Source of the DNA: Palsa-504 sp963742795
GTDB lineage: Bacteria; Actinomycetota; Actinomycetes; Streptosporangiales; Streptosporangiaceae
Length of the DNA: 64,000 bases
Reading direction: 5' to 3'
NCBI GenBank assembly: GCA_963742795.1
Contig: CAVUNL010000012.1
Coordinates: 129,571-193,570 of the forward strand
Shown: positions 1 to 11,294 of the stretch, piece by piece
How positions within the stretch are numbered: the stretch's first letter is position 1
Layout of the letters: each line of letters begins with the position of its first letter
Made by a program: the position numbers and the translations under genes
Notes under the pieces: model-generated
The model's database searches: none
Told to the model about the DNA's origin: nothing
The model's input: only the letters and a program-made list of their open reading frames with translations

Positions 1-1149
<1,149 letters not shown>

Positions 1150-1156
1150 GCTGGGT

Positions 1157-2746
1157 TCAGCCTTCCTGGTAGTGCCGGGCGTGCTCGGACCGGACCACGT
1201 TCTTCTGGATCTTGCCGGTGGACGTCTTGGGCAGCCGGTCGATGAACACCACGTCCTTAGGGGCCTTGAAGCCGTCGAGCCTGGTCTTCACCGCGGCGAT
1301 CAGCTCGGTGGCGTCGATGGTCTCGCCCGGCTTCGGCACCACGAACGCGGTGACCGCCTCGCTCCACCGCTGGTGCGGCAGCCCGACCACGACCACCTCG
1401 GCGACCCGCGGGTCGGCGGCGTAGACGGCCTTCTCGACCTCGATCGAGGCGACGTTCTCCCCGCCGGTCTTGATCACGTCCTTGGACCGGTCGGTGAACC
1501 AGAGCACGCCGTCCTCGCCGAACCGGCCCACGTCACCGGAGTGGAACCAGCCGTACGCGAACGCCTGGTCGGTGGCGTCCTCGTCATACAGGTAGCCGGA
1601 CATGGTGCTCGGCCCCCGGTAGACGATCTCGCCGGTCTCGCCGGGCGGCAGCAGGTCGCCGCCCGGGCCCATGATCGCGACCTGGACGCCGATCAGCGGG
1701 GTACCCACCGCGCCGATGTGGGACAGCTGGTGCTCGGGCCGGAACAACGTGGTGATCGGGCTCATCTCGGTCTGCCCGAACAGCAGCGCGAAGTCGCAGC
1801 CGAAGCCGGTCAGGCAGCGGCGGATCAGGTCGTCGGGCATGGGCGCCATCGCGTACACCGCGCGGCGCAGGCTGGACAGGTCACGGCCGGCGAAGCTCTC
1901 GTGATCCAGCAGGGCGCGGAACATCATGGGCAGCCCGAAGACCTGGGTGATCTGCTCGCGCTCGACCAGGTCGAGCAGCGCGGCCGGGTCGAACCCGCGC
2001 AGCACGTAGATCGTCGCGCCGACCAGGATCGCGGGGGTACAGAACGCGTTGAGCTGCGCGGTGTGGAACATCGGCATCATCGCGGCGAACCGGTCGCCGG
2101 CGTTCCACCCGGAGTCGAGCGCGCCGGACATCGACTCCAGGTAGATCGCCAGGTGGGAGCCGATCACACCCTTGGGGAACGACGTGGTGCCCGAGGTGTA
2201 CAGGTAGCTCAGCGCGTCGCGGTCATCGACTTCGCGGGCCGGCTCGGCCGCGCGCTCGTGGTCGCCGAGGGCCTCCAGAGTGGCCCAGGCCCGGTCGGCG
2301 GGCTCGGCCTCGTAGCTGTTCTGGGTGCCGGGGGCGACGATCACGTCGAGGACCTCGGGCACCTTGGCGATGGCGTCCCGCATCGCGGCCACCAGCTGGG
2401 TCTCGACCACGATGCCGCGGGCCCGTGAGTGGCCGAGCACGTAGGCCACCTCGTCGGGCCGCCAGCCCAGGTTGACCGGCACGCAGACCACGCCGAGCTT
2501 GGCGCACGCGTAGTAGACGGCCAGGAAGTCGGCGCTGTTGCCGGAGGCGACCGCGAGCGCGGTGCCGCGCTCGTAGCCGAGCCCGGCCAGGCCGTGCGCG
2601 ATCCGGTTGACGTAGGCGTTGAAGTCCAGGTACGTCAGGCGGCGGTCGCCGTCGACCACCGCGAGCTGGCCCGGGCGGGTCGCAGCCGAGCGGGTCAGGC
2701 TGTCACCGACGTTGATCCGCCCGGTGAGGTTACGCGCGAGGTCCAT
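1157..2746 (-). CDS. AMP-dependent acyl-CoA synthetase/ligase (FadD-like)
   Basis: ATP-dependent acyl-CoA ligase that activates a carboxylic acid through an acyl-adenylate. The 529-residue product has the family landmarks in order: P-loop YTSGTTSFPKG (about residue 180), the A5-type GQTEMSP, YGWFHSGDVG, the hinge region DRSKDVIKTGGENVAS and the C-terminal catalytic lysine motif PKTSTGKIQK. Length is normal for the family. It lies between the dehydrogenase (10 bases upstream) and the carboxyltransferase (7 bases downstream), so the three probably form one transcript that activates, oxidises and carboxylates one acid. The substrate is not predictable; a medium or branched-chain acid is likely from context. 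Confidence 0.92.
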   Translation of the reverse strand: MDLARNLTGRINVGDSLTRSAATRPGQLAVVDGDRRLTYLDFNAYVNRIAHGLAGLGYERGTALAVASGNSADFLAVYYACAKLGVVCVPVNLGWRPDEVAYVLGHSRARGIVVETQLVAAMRDAIAKVPEVLDVIVAPGTQNSYEAEPADRAWATLEALGDHERAAEPAREVDDRDALSYLYTSGTTSFPKGVIGSHLAIYLESMSGALDSGWNAGDRFAAMMPMFHTAQLNAFCTPAILVGATIYVLRGFDPAALLDLVEREQITQVFGLPMMFRALLDHESFAGRDLSSLRRAVYAMAPMPDDLIRRCLTGFGCDFALLFGQTEMSPITTLFRPEHQLSHIGAVGTPLIGVQVAIMGPGGDLLPPGETGEIVYRGPSTMSGYLYDEDATDQAFAYGWFHSGDVGRFGEDGVLWFTDRSKDVIKTGGENVASIEVEKAVYAADPRVAEVVVVGLPHQRWSEAVTAFVVPKPGETIDATELIAAVKTRLDGFKAPKDVVFIDRLPKTSTGKIQKNVVRSEHARHYQEG

Positions 2747-2755
2747 CGGTGGCTC

Positions 2756-3913
2756 CTAGTAGGACCGGGGCAGGCCCAGGCTGTGCTGGGCGACGAAGTT
2801 GAGGATCATCTCCCGGCTGACCGGCGCGACGCGCGTCAGCCGTGCCAGGCTCCAGTAGGGCATCAGCCCGTATTCGGTGGACAGGCCGTTGCCGCCATGA
2901 GTCTGGATGGCCGCGTCGACGGCGGCGAGCGCGGCCTCGGCGGCGGCGTACTTCGCCATGTTGGAGGACTCCCCCGCGGGCAGGCCATGGTCGTGCTGCC
3001 AGGCGGCCTGGCGGGTCATCAGGGCCGCGAGCTCGGTCTCGATCTTGGCCTTGGCCAGCGGGTGCGAGACGCCCTGGTGGGCGCCGATCGGCTCGGACCA
3101 GACCGTGCGCTCGTTCGCGTACCGGGCCGCGGCGGTCAGCGCGTACCTGGCCACGCCGACGGCCAGCGCGGCACCGGTGATCCGCTCCGGGTTCAGGCCG
3201 TGGAACACCTGCCGGAACCCCGCGCCCTCCTCGCCGACCAGCGCGCCCGGGCCGACGCGGACGCCGTCGAAATGCAGGGTGAACTGCCGCTCCGGCAGCA
3301 GCAGGTCGACCGGCAGCAGGTGCTTATCCAGGCCCGCGGCGTCGGCCGGGACGAGGAACAGCGACAGCGCGTCCTGGCCGGTCTTCGCGACCACCAGGAG
3401 CGCCTCGGCCTCGTCGACGCCGGAGATGTAGTACTTGGTGCCGTTCAGCACCCAATCCTCGCCGTCCCGCTTGGCCGTCGTGGACAGGCGATGGGTGTTG
3501 GAGCCAGCGTCCGGTTCTGTGATCGCGAACACCATCTTCGAGGTGCCGCTGGCCAGGCGGGGCAGCCAGGTCTCGCGCTGCTCCTCGGTGCCGGACTCGG
3601 TGAGCATCTCGGCCGAGATCGCGGCGGACACCACCAGGAGCAGCAGCGGCGTCCCGGCCGCCGCCACCTCCTCGCAGACCAGCTCGAGTTCGGCCAGCCC
3701 CCCGCCGCCACCGCCGTACGCCTCGGGGATGTTCACGCCGATGAACCCGGCCTCGCCCAGGGCCTTCCAGAGCTCGGTGCACGGGCGGCGTGCGGCGGCC
3801 CGCTCGGCGTAGTAACGCGGCCCGTAGTCCTTGGCGATCTCGGCCACCGCGGCCCGCAGCGCCCGGTGTTCCTCGGTTTCGGCGAAGTCCACGCCGACCT
3901 CCTCGTCGTTCAT
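2756..3913 (-). CDS. Acyl-CoA dehydrogenase
   Basis: FAD-dependent acyl-CoA dehydrogenase of 385 residues, introducing an alpha-beta double bond into an acyl-CoA. The signature ITEPDAGSNTHRL lies mid-protein, and the C-terminal segment IQTHGGNGLSTEYGLMPYW matches the flavin-contacting region of the family. It is first in the minus-strand operon with the ligase and carboxyltransferase. An N-terminal ETEEHRALRAAVAEIAKD helix is usual. The ATG at 3913 is the only sensible start. Substrate class is unknown; the neighbouring carboxyltransferase suggests a leucine-like or isoprenoid degradation route. Confidence 0.92.
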   Translation of the reverse strand: MNDEEVGVDFAETEEHRALRAAVAEIAKDYGPRYYAERAAARRPCTELWKALGEAGFIGVNIPEAYGGGGGGLAELELVCEEVAAAGTPLLLLVVSAAISAEMLTESGTEEQRETWLPRLASGTSKMVFAITEPDAGSNTHRLSTTAKRDGEDWVLNGTKYYISGVDEAEALLVVAKTGQDALSLFLVPADAAGLDKHLLPVDLLLPERQFTLHFDGVRVGPGALVGEEGAGFRQVFHGLNPERITGAALAVGVARYALTAAARYANERTVWSEPIGAHQGVSHPLAKAKIETELAALMTRQAAWQHDHGLPAGESSNMAKYAAAEAALAAVDAAIQTHGGNGLSTEYGLMPYWSLARLTRVAPVSREMILNFVAQHSLGLPRSY

Positions 3914-4020
3914 TAGCGACCTTAACGTCTGCGTGCTCGCTCGTTGAGAGGGGCGGGTTGGGCCGAAGCGAGGTGAAACCCGCGAGTGCCGCGTACCGCT
4001 TGTCGGAAGAATTCGCAGGG

Positions 4021-4263
4021 CTAGATCTGGTTCAGGAAACCCGCAAGCCCAGTTACCGCGGTCTTGATCCCGTCGAAGAACCCCCCTATGACGTGGAGAG
4101 TCGTCGACAGGTCCAACAGGCCAAAGATCAGGACGATGACAAGCGTCAGCGCTATCCAGCCCGCAAACCTGCCCGCAGGCGTGCCTGTTCCTGGGCCAGC
4201 CCTGGTGATCCGCCTCGCGAGCAGGATGACGAACAACACCGACACAACTGCTACTCCGACCAT
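4021..4263 (-). CDS. Small two-helix membrane protein, unknown function
   Basis: An 80-residue hydrophobic protein with two predicted membrane helices (about residues 2-16 and 33-55) joined by an Arg/Gly-rich loop, followed by an amphipathic tail. No family is recognised. It lies between the acyl-CoA dehydrogenase operon and a degenerate stretch. The hydrophobic pattern and lack of internal stops favour a real gene, but nothing suggests a role. Confidence 0.5.
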   Translation of the reverse strand: MVGVAVVSVLFVILLARRITRAGPGTGTPAGRFAGWIALTLVIVLIFGLLDLSTTLHVIGGFFDGIKTAVTGLAGFLNQI

Positions 4264-4316
4264 GGGTTACCGCCCCCCACCGGCGAGCCGGCTTCTCCGT
4301 GACGACCAGTTCAGCC

Positions 4317-4574
4317 CTACGGCCTGGGCGTAGAGCCGGGCGGATGAAAGCCGCCAGTCGTGCTGACCTGTAGCGCCATGCGCGCGGCCCGCAGGCACAA
4401 CCGGAGCTCTTCCGCCGTTATGCGCCGATCATCCCCCGGCCGACCCCCCAGGACAACCCCATAGGCATACTTACCAGTGGCTCTGATGCGGCCACGGTTG
4501 CCGGAATGGCCGGCGAGGTAAAGGATCACGAATTTGTGGTACGTAAACAGATTCACAACGCCGATTGATCTCAC
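4317..4574 (-). CDS. Hypothetical short ORF with CHAT-like pattern, possibly a gene remnant
   Basis: An 85-codon ORF. The segment VILYLAGHSG followed about 30 residues later by RITAEELRLCLRAARMAL resembles by eye the His-containing strand and the following helix of CHAT/caspase-like peptidase domains, but the downstream Cys motif is replaced by STTGG. The piece would be far too short for a CHAT protein, so it may be a decayed remnant. The base composition here is less GC-rich than in neighbouring genes. The remaining bases from 4264 to 4581 show nothing else. Confidence 0.25.
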   Translation of the reverse strand: MRSIGVVNLFTYHKFVILYLAGHSGNRGRIRATGKYAYGVVLGGRPGDDRRITAEELRLCLRAARMALQVSTTGGFHPPGSTPRP

Positions 4575-4581
4575 GCGGCGG

Positions 4582-5145
4582 TTAAGCGCCGATGGGCTTT
4601 TCTGGGGTGAGGTTGAGGAGGAGGACGCCGGAGCCGACGGTGCGCGTGTTGGTGATGGTGAGCTTGGCGGGGGCGGGCATCGAGTCGGGGAAGGTCCGCT
4701 TGCCCTGGCCCAGGATGACCGGGAAGACCATCAGGCGGTACTCGTCGACCAGCCCGTGCTGGGCCAGCGTGTGCACCAGCTGAGCGCTGCCCTCGACCAG
4801 CAGGTTCCCGCCCGGCTGGGCCTTGAGCGCCGCGACCTCGGCCGCGACGTCGCCCCGCAGCACGGTGGTGGGGCCCCACGTCGCCTCGGCGTCGGCCAGG
4901 GTGCTGGACACGACGTACTTGTGGATGCTGTTCATCCGCTGGCCGAAGTCGTCGCCGCCCATGCCCGGCCACGCGGCGGCGAAGCCCTGGTAGGTGACCC
5001 GGCCAAGCAGGAGCGATTCGGCGTCGAACAGCTCCTCGTACTTGAACTGGTCGCCTTCCTTCCCGCGGTCGAAATCAAAGGTCCAGCGGGGCTCTTCCAT
5101 GACCCCGTCGAGCGACACGAACTCGGTAACCACGATCCTTGTCAT
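4582..5145 (-). CDS. Dihydrofolate reductase family protein (RibD C-terminal domain, YwjB/YyaP type)
   Basis: A 187-residue protein of the RibD-C/DHFR fold, an NADPH-dependent reductase superfamily whose single-domain members mostly lack a known substrate. Diagnostic features are the start MTRIVVTEFVSLDGVMEEP, LLLGRVTYQGFAAAWP, and NLLVEGSAQLVHTLAQHGLVDEYR followed by VFPVILGQGKR. It is monocistronic, with about 185 non-coding bases upstream. The family is common in actinomycetes as stand-alone genes; a true folate or riboflavin role is not implied. Confidence 0.9.
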   Translation of the reverse strand: MTRIVVTEFVSLDGVMEEPRWTFDFDRGKEGDQFKYEELFDAESLLLGRVTYQGFAAAWPGMGGDDFGQRMNSIHKYVVSSTLADAEATWGPTTVLRGDVAAEVAALKAQPGGNLLVEGSAQLVHTLAQHGLVDEYRLMVFPVILGQGKRTFPDSMPAPAKLTITNTRTVGSGVLLLNLTPEKPIGA

Positions 5146-5330
5146 TGCCCCGTTCCTCTCGTCGTTGTTCGAGCCGGCCCGGTGCTGGCTCTCACCCCCA
5201 TACGAGCGAACACCCCCGAGATCGACAGGCTAGGCGAACATATTCGGCCCAAGGCGATCCATCCATCCACGGTGAGGTCGCAGCGACGACGGGAGTAACC
5301 ACGGTCCGTTCGGAATAATGATTGTGAATT

Positions 5331-6471
5331 TCAGCGGAGCAGCTCGCGGGCGATGACGAGCTGCTGGATCTGGCTGGTGCCCTCGTAGATGCGGAACAGG
5401 CGGACGTCGCGGTAGAGGCGTTCGACGGGGATGCCGCGGATGTAGCCGGAGCCGCCGTGGATCTGGACGGCACGGTCGGCGATCCGGCCGACGGCCTCGC
5501 TAGCGAAGTACTTGGCCGCGGACGGGGCGAGGCGCTGGTCGGTGCCCGCGTCGTACTCGGCGGCGGCGTGCAGGACCAGGGACCGGGCGGCCAGGTACTC
5601 GGTGTGAGAGTCCGCGAGCATGGCCTGGATGAGCTGGTACTCGCCGATCCGATGGCCGCCTTGGGAGCGTTCCTTGGCGTAGGCGACGCTCTCGTCGATC
5701 AGGCGGGCCGCGACGCCGACGCAGAGAGCGGCGATGACCAGCCGGCCGTGGGCCAGGCTCCGCATGGCCGTGGCGTAGCCGGCCTGGGCCGCCTCGCCGA
5801 CCAGGGCGTCGGCGGGGACGCGGACGCCGGTGAAGGCGACGTCGGCGGTCCAGGCGCCGGCCTGGCCCATCTTGTGGTCGCGGGCCGCCACCGCCACCCC
5901 GTCGATACGGGCGGGCACGATGAAGACGCCGATGCCCTTGCCGGGCGGGGCGTCCGGGTCGGTACGCGCGAACACCATGAACGCGTCCGCGGCGGGGGCG
6001 TTGGTGATGTACCGCTTGAGCCCGTCGATGACCCAGCTGCCGTCGTCCGGGCGCGCCGTGGTGACCAGCCGGGCTCGGGTCGGACCCGGCCTCGGGCTCG
6101 GTCAGGGCGAACGAGGCGACGACCTCGCCGGAGGCCAGCCGGGGCAGCCACTGCTTGCGCTGCTCCTCGGTCCCGGCCAGGACCAGGACCTGCCCGGCGA
6201 TCCCGTTGTTCGTGCCGAACAGGGACCGGAACGCGGGGCAGGTGTAGCCGAGCTCGATGGTCAGCCGCACCTGCTGGTCCACCGACAAGCCGAGGCCGCC
6301 GTACTCGGTGGGCAGGGCATAGCCGTACAGGCCCATCTCCTTGGCCTGCTCGATCAGCCGGGCGGGAATCTCGTCGGTTTCGTCGATGCCGGCTTCGGCG
6401 GGCATCACCTCGCGCCGGATGAACCCGCGCACCACGTCGAGCAGCTGGTCGAATTCGGTCTCGGTCACCAT
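5331..6471 (-). pseudogene. Acyl-CoA dehydrogenase with a single-base frameshift
   Basis: Second acyl-CoA dehydrogenase. The N-terminal frame runs from the ATG at 6471 to SFALTEPEAGSDP and then becomes an Arg/His-rich nonsense frame. The correct continuation (ARLVTTARPDDGSWVIDGLK, then MVFARTDPD to the C-terminal RLFRIYEGTSQIQQLVIARE) lies one base over. Skipping the extra base near 6075 rejoins both halves into a normal 379-residue enzyme. Both halves are well conserved, so this is either a very recent mutation or a sequence error. It is divergent from the ligase at 6638, and the shared 166-base region may hold both promoters. Confidence 0.85.
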
Positions 6472-6637
6472 GAGCGTGACCCTAACCCGCGGGGCCAGAC
6501 GGCGGAAGGCCTGGGTTCGCTATCGTCGGGATGCCGAAAACCCGGCACGGGCGGATTTGCCGGCTGGACGGGCCCGGCCCGGATCGTCCACGATGATCAG
6601 GGCGCGTACTTCGAGATCACCCTGGACTGAGGCGGAC

Positions 6638-8191
6638 ATGGCTGAGGAGAACCTGGCTCGGCAGGCCGAGCTGGCCCTGGAGCGGCAGGGCGACCACGAC
6701 TCCCTGTTCTACGAGGGCCAGTGGCATTCGTCCGGCTCGCTCGCCGGGCGCGCGGCCAGGTTCGCGACCGGGCTGAGCGCCCTGGGCGTTCGGCCCGGGG
6801 ACCGGCTGGTCGTGCTGATGGCCAACTGCCCGGAGGTCCTCATCACCTACAGCGCGGCATGGCGGGCCGGGGCGGTGGTGACGCCGCTGATCTTCCTGGT
6901 CAGCGAGGACGAACTGCGCAGCGCGCTGGTCGATTCCGGGGCGGTCGGCGTGGTGACCACGGCGGAGTTCCTGCCCAAGGTGTCCGCTGCCCTGGCCGGT
7001 GCGGCGGAGGTCCGGTTCGTGGTGGTGCCCGGGGCCGGCGCGGCTCCGGATCCGGCGGTTTCCGGTGTTCCGGTACTCGACTTCGCCCAGGTGGAATCGG
7101 CCGCGCCGGGGTTGATCGTGGACCGGGCGGGGACCGACCTGGCTGCCCTGCTGTATACCGGCGGGACGACCGGGAGGTCCAAGGGCGTTCCGCTGACCCA
7201 TGCGAACCTGTTCTGGTGCGGGTGGGCGGCGAACCAGAATTCGGCGCGCGCCAACCTGGACACCGCGCTCGTGCCTCTCCCCCTCGCGCATGCCTACGGG
7301 CTGCTGGTCTTCTGCATTGGATTTCACCGGGACGAGGGCGGCAGGACTATCCTCATGCGCTGGTTCGACCCGGCGGGCTGGCTGAAGCTGGCCGAAGAGC
7401 ACCGCGTGCAGGTCAGCACGCTGGTGCCGTCGATGATCCAGATGCTGCTCGGCCAGCCGCTGGAGGAGGCGGACCTGTCCCAGCTGACCGCGCTATCGTC
7501 CGGGGCGGCGCCGCTCGCCGAGGAGGTCCGGCGGGAGTTCGAGAAGCGGGTGCCGTCCGCGACGATCTACGAGGGATACGGCTGCACGGAGTCGGCCACG
7601 CTCATCTCGACCAACCCCTACGGCGCGCGCCGGGTAGGCAGCGTCGGGCTGCCGGTGGCCGGGTGCGAGGTGTCCATCCAGGACGACAGCGGCGCGCTGC
7701 TGCCCGCGGGCCAGGACGGCGAGATCTGCGCCCGGTCGCCCGGGGTGATGAGCGGGTACTGGCATGCGCCGGATTCGGGGGCCACCGTGCTCGCGGGCGG
7801 CTGGCTGCACACCGGTGACATCGGGCACCTGGATGCCGACGGCTACCTCTACGTGGTCGACCGCAAGAAGGACCTGATCCTGCGGGGCGGGTTCAACGTG
7901 TTCCCGCGGGACGTGGAGGACGTGCTGGTGGCCCATCCGGCGGTAGCGCTGGCGGGGGTGGTGGGACGGCCGGACGTTCGGCTCGGGGAGGAGGTGGTAG
8001 CGTTCGTGTCGCTCCGGCCCGGTGCCGTCGTTACCGCTGAGGAGCTCAGCGAGCACGCCCGCAAGCACCTGGGCGCGAACAAGTACCCGCGGCAGATCAC
8101 GATCGTGCCGGCCATACCGCTGACCAGCGTCGGCAAGCTCGACCGCAAGAAACTGCGGCAGTGGGTCACTGACGGGACGGCTCAGGGTTGA
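6638..8191 (+). CDS. AMP-dependent acyl-CoA synthetase/ligase
   Basis: A 517-residue ANL-superfamily ligase forming acyl-CoA through an adenylate. Motifs are LLYTGGTTGRSKG (P-loop), GYGCTESATLIS, GGWLHTGDIGHL, VVDRKKDLILRGGFNVFPRD and the catalytic lysine region TSVGKLDRKKL. The start ATG was chosen because GAGG lies 5 bases upstream and the protein then begins just before the usual N-terminal helix; a longer upstream frame is only read-through. It probably supplies acyl-CoA to the divergent acyl-CoA dehydrogenase. Similarity to the ligase at 1157-2746 is only at motif level, so they are paralogues with separate substrates. Confidence 0.92.
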   Translation: MAEENLARQAELALERQGDHDSLFYEGQWHSSGSLAGRAARFATGLSALGVRPGDRLVVLMANCPEVLITYSAAWRAGAVVTPLIFLVSEDELRSALVDSGAVGVVTTAEFLPKVSAALAGAAEVRFVVVPGAGAAPDPAVSGVPVLDFAQVESAAPGLIVDRAGTDLAALLYTGGTTGRSKGVPLTHANLFWCGWAANQNSARANLDTALVPLPLAHAYGLLVFCIGFHRDEGGRTILMRWFDPAGWLKLAEEHRVQVSTLVPSMIQMLLGQPLEEADLSQLTALSSGAAPLAEEVRREFEKRVPSATIYEGYGCTESATLISTNPYGARRVGSVGLPVAGCEVSIQDDSGALLPAGQDGEICARSPGVMSGYWHAPDSGATVLAGGWLHTGDIGHLDADGYLYVVDRKKDLILRGGFNVFPRDVEDVLVAHPAVALAGVVGRPDVRLGEEVVAFVSLRPGAVVTAEELSEHARKHLGANKYPRQITIVPAIPLTSVGKLDRKKLRQWVTDGTAQG

Positions 8192-8227
8192 GGGGCACGA
8201 CAGAACTCGAAGCAAGCGAACGCTGCG

Positions 8228-8244
8228 TCACCCGTGACGGGTGA
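8228..8244 (+). terminator. Hairpin after the ligase gene
   Basis: Perfect inverted repeat TCACCCG-TGA-CGGGTGA, 36 bases after the ligase stop. A second short stem (CAGGG-ATGAA-CCCTG) follows about 10 bases later. There is no T-run, so it may act as an mRNA-end hairpin or weak terminator in a high-GC organism. It could also be a leader element of the small gene at 8403. Confidence 0.35.
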
Positions 8245-8402
8245 TGACAGGGATGAACCCTGCGTCGAGTATCGGTAAGCGCAGGCCAGAGGCGAGTTCG
8301 GTGACGAGCCGATCAGCCGCCTAAAGCCCGAGATCCAGCGGGCCAAACCGCTGCCGTGATTGATGCACGTACCAGCCTCAAGACTTCCAAGGGAGAGCCA
8401 CC

Positions 8403-8717
8403 ATGTCCGAAACTGACACGCCCGTCCTCGAAACGCTCACGCTGATGACCGCCGCGTCACTGGATAACAGCGATCTGTCCGCTCGCGAGCTCATGATCGC
8501 CCGGGTCGCGGCCCTCGTCGCGGTGGACGCACCCGCCGCTTCCTACGCGTTCAACATCGCACCGGCGGCCGATGCAGGCATCACCCTTGATGACGCCGAA
8601 GATATTCTCGTCGCGGTGGCACCCATCGTGGGCACAGCGCGCGTCGCGTCGGCCGTGATGAACCTCGCCGAGGGACTGGGGTTGGCGATCGCCCTGGCCG
8701 ATGCCGAGGACGGCTGA
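8403..8717 (+). CDS. Carboxymuconolactone decarboxylase (CMD/AhpD)-family small protein
   Basis: A 104-residue all-helical protein. The segment SARELMIARVAALVAVDAP and the later GITLDDAEDILVAVAPIVG match the CMD-like fold (PF02627 type). The CxxC redox pair of AhpD enzymes is absent, so peroxidase-type activity is unlikely. A purine-rich GGGAGAG stretch lies just before the ATG. The gene is convergent with fumarylacetoacetase and separated from the ligase by 211 non-coding bases. Members without the Cys pair have no assigned reaction. Confidence 0.75.
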   Translation: MSETDTPVLETLTLMTAASLDNSDLSARELMIARVAALVAVDAPAASYAFNIAPAADAGITLDDAEDILVAVAPIVGTARVASAVMNLAEGLGLAIALADAEDG

Positions 8718-8758
8718 GCCAGCACCGGAAACATCATTCTCACGAATGCCCTAACCTA

Positions 8759-9925
8759 TTAACGGCTGGCCGCCGTGGCGGGGAGGACGCGGCCGGTGAC
8801 CTCGCCGAAGCCGATGGTGGCGCCGTCGGCGGCGGGGGCGGTGGCGGTGATCGTGACCTCGTCGCCGTCCTCCAGGAAGGACCGCACGGAGCCGTCGGGC
8901 AGGGTGAGCGGTTCGGCGCCGCCCCAGCTCAGCTCCAGCAGGCAGCCGCCCTGCTCGCGGTCCGGGCCGCTGACCGTGCCCGAGGCGTAGAAGTCCCCGG
9001 TCCGGGTCGAGGCGCCGTTCACGGTCAGGTGCGCCAGCATCTGGGCGGGCGTCCAGTACATCGAGGCGAACGGCGGCCGGGCGATCACCTGGCCGTTGAG
9101 CTGGATCTCCAGGGCGAGGTCGAGGGCCCAGTTGTCGCGGCCGGACAGGTAGGGCAGCGGTTCGGGGTCCTGTGGCGGCGGGCTGACCCGCGCATGCGCC
9201 AGCGCCTCGAGCGGCACGACCCACGGTGAGATCGAGGTGGCGAACGACTTGGCCAGGAACGGGCCGAGCGGCCGCGACTCCCAGGACTGGATGTCGCGGG
9301 CCGACCAGTCGTTGACCAAGAACGCGCCGAACACGTGATCGGCGAACGCGTCGACCCCGATCGGCGAGCCCAGCGGTGACCCGACGCCGACCACGAAGCC
9401 CACCTCGGCCTCGAAGTCCAGCCGCTGGGACGGGCCGAACGTCGGGCCGAATGTCGGGCCAGCCTCCGCCGGGCGCTGCCCGCGGGGGCGAGTAACCGGG
9501 GTGCCGGACAGCACCACGGTGCCCGAACGCCCGTGGTACCCGACGGGCAGGTACTTCCAGTTGGGCATCAGGGCCTCGCCGCCCGGCCGGAACAGCCGCC
9601 CGACATTGGTCGCGTGGTTCTCGCTGGCGTAGAAGTCGACGTAGTCGCCCACCTCGAACGGCCGGTGCAGCCGCACCCCGGACAGCGGGTGCAGCGCGGC
9701 CTCGACGCCGGCGCGATGCCGCGGCTCGGTCAGCAGCTCGGTGATCCGGGCCCGGACGTCGCTCCACCGGGCCCGGCCCTGGGCCAGGAAGGCGTTCAGC
9801 GACGGCTCGGCGAAGACCTCCTCGCCGAGCGCCGGCACCAGGTCGAGCACCGAGTCGCCGATCCGGACCCCGACCCGCGGGGGCCGGTCACCGGCCGAGA
9901 ACACGCCAAAGGGCAGGTTGGCCAC
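8759..9925 (-). CDS. fahA: Fumarylacetoacetase
   Basis: Last enzyme of tyrosine/homogentisate degradation, hydrolysing fumarylacetoacetate to fumarate and acetoacetate with a divalent metal. Typical segments are NLPFGVFSAG near the start, DFYASENHATNVGRLFR, PVGYHGRSGTVVLSG, and LDFEAEVGFVVGVGS with VFGAFLVNDWSARDIQ. The GTG at 9925 gives 388 residues but removes about 15 residues that relatives usually have before NLPFGVFS. The same frame is open upstream (encoding TAPTSGLDLPPGSRFG) to a CTG at 9976 that overlaps the citrate synthase stop and is preceded by GGGGAGGG. The true start may therefore be that CTG. Homogentisate dioxygenase is not in the window. Confidence 0.92.
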   Translation of the reverse strand: MANLPFGVFSAGDRPPRVGVRIGDSVLDLVPALGEEVFAEPSLNAFLAQGRARWSDVRARITELLTEPRHRAGVEAALHPLSGVRLHRPFEVGDYVDFYASENHATNVGRLFRPGGEALMPNWKYLPVGYHGRSGTVVLSGTPVTRPRGQRPAEAGPTFGPTFGPSQRLDFEAEVGFVVGVGSPLGSPIGVDAFADHVFGAFLVNDWSARDIQSWESRPLGPFLAKSFATSISPWVVPLEALAHARVSPPPQDPEPLPYLSGRDNWALDLALEIQLNGQVIARPPFASMYWTPAQMLAHLTVNGASTRTGDFYASGTVSGPDREQGGCLLELSWGGAEPLTLPDGSVRSFLEDGDEVTITATAPAADGATIGFGEVTGRVLPATAASR

Positions 9926-9972
9926 CCCGAACCGTGAGCCGGGCGGCAGGTCCAGCCCGGAAGTAGGCGCAG

Positions 9973-11265
<1,293 letters not shown>

Positions 11266-11294
11266 GTCTAGACCATAGGCCGTCCGGATGGGTG

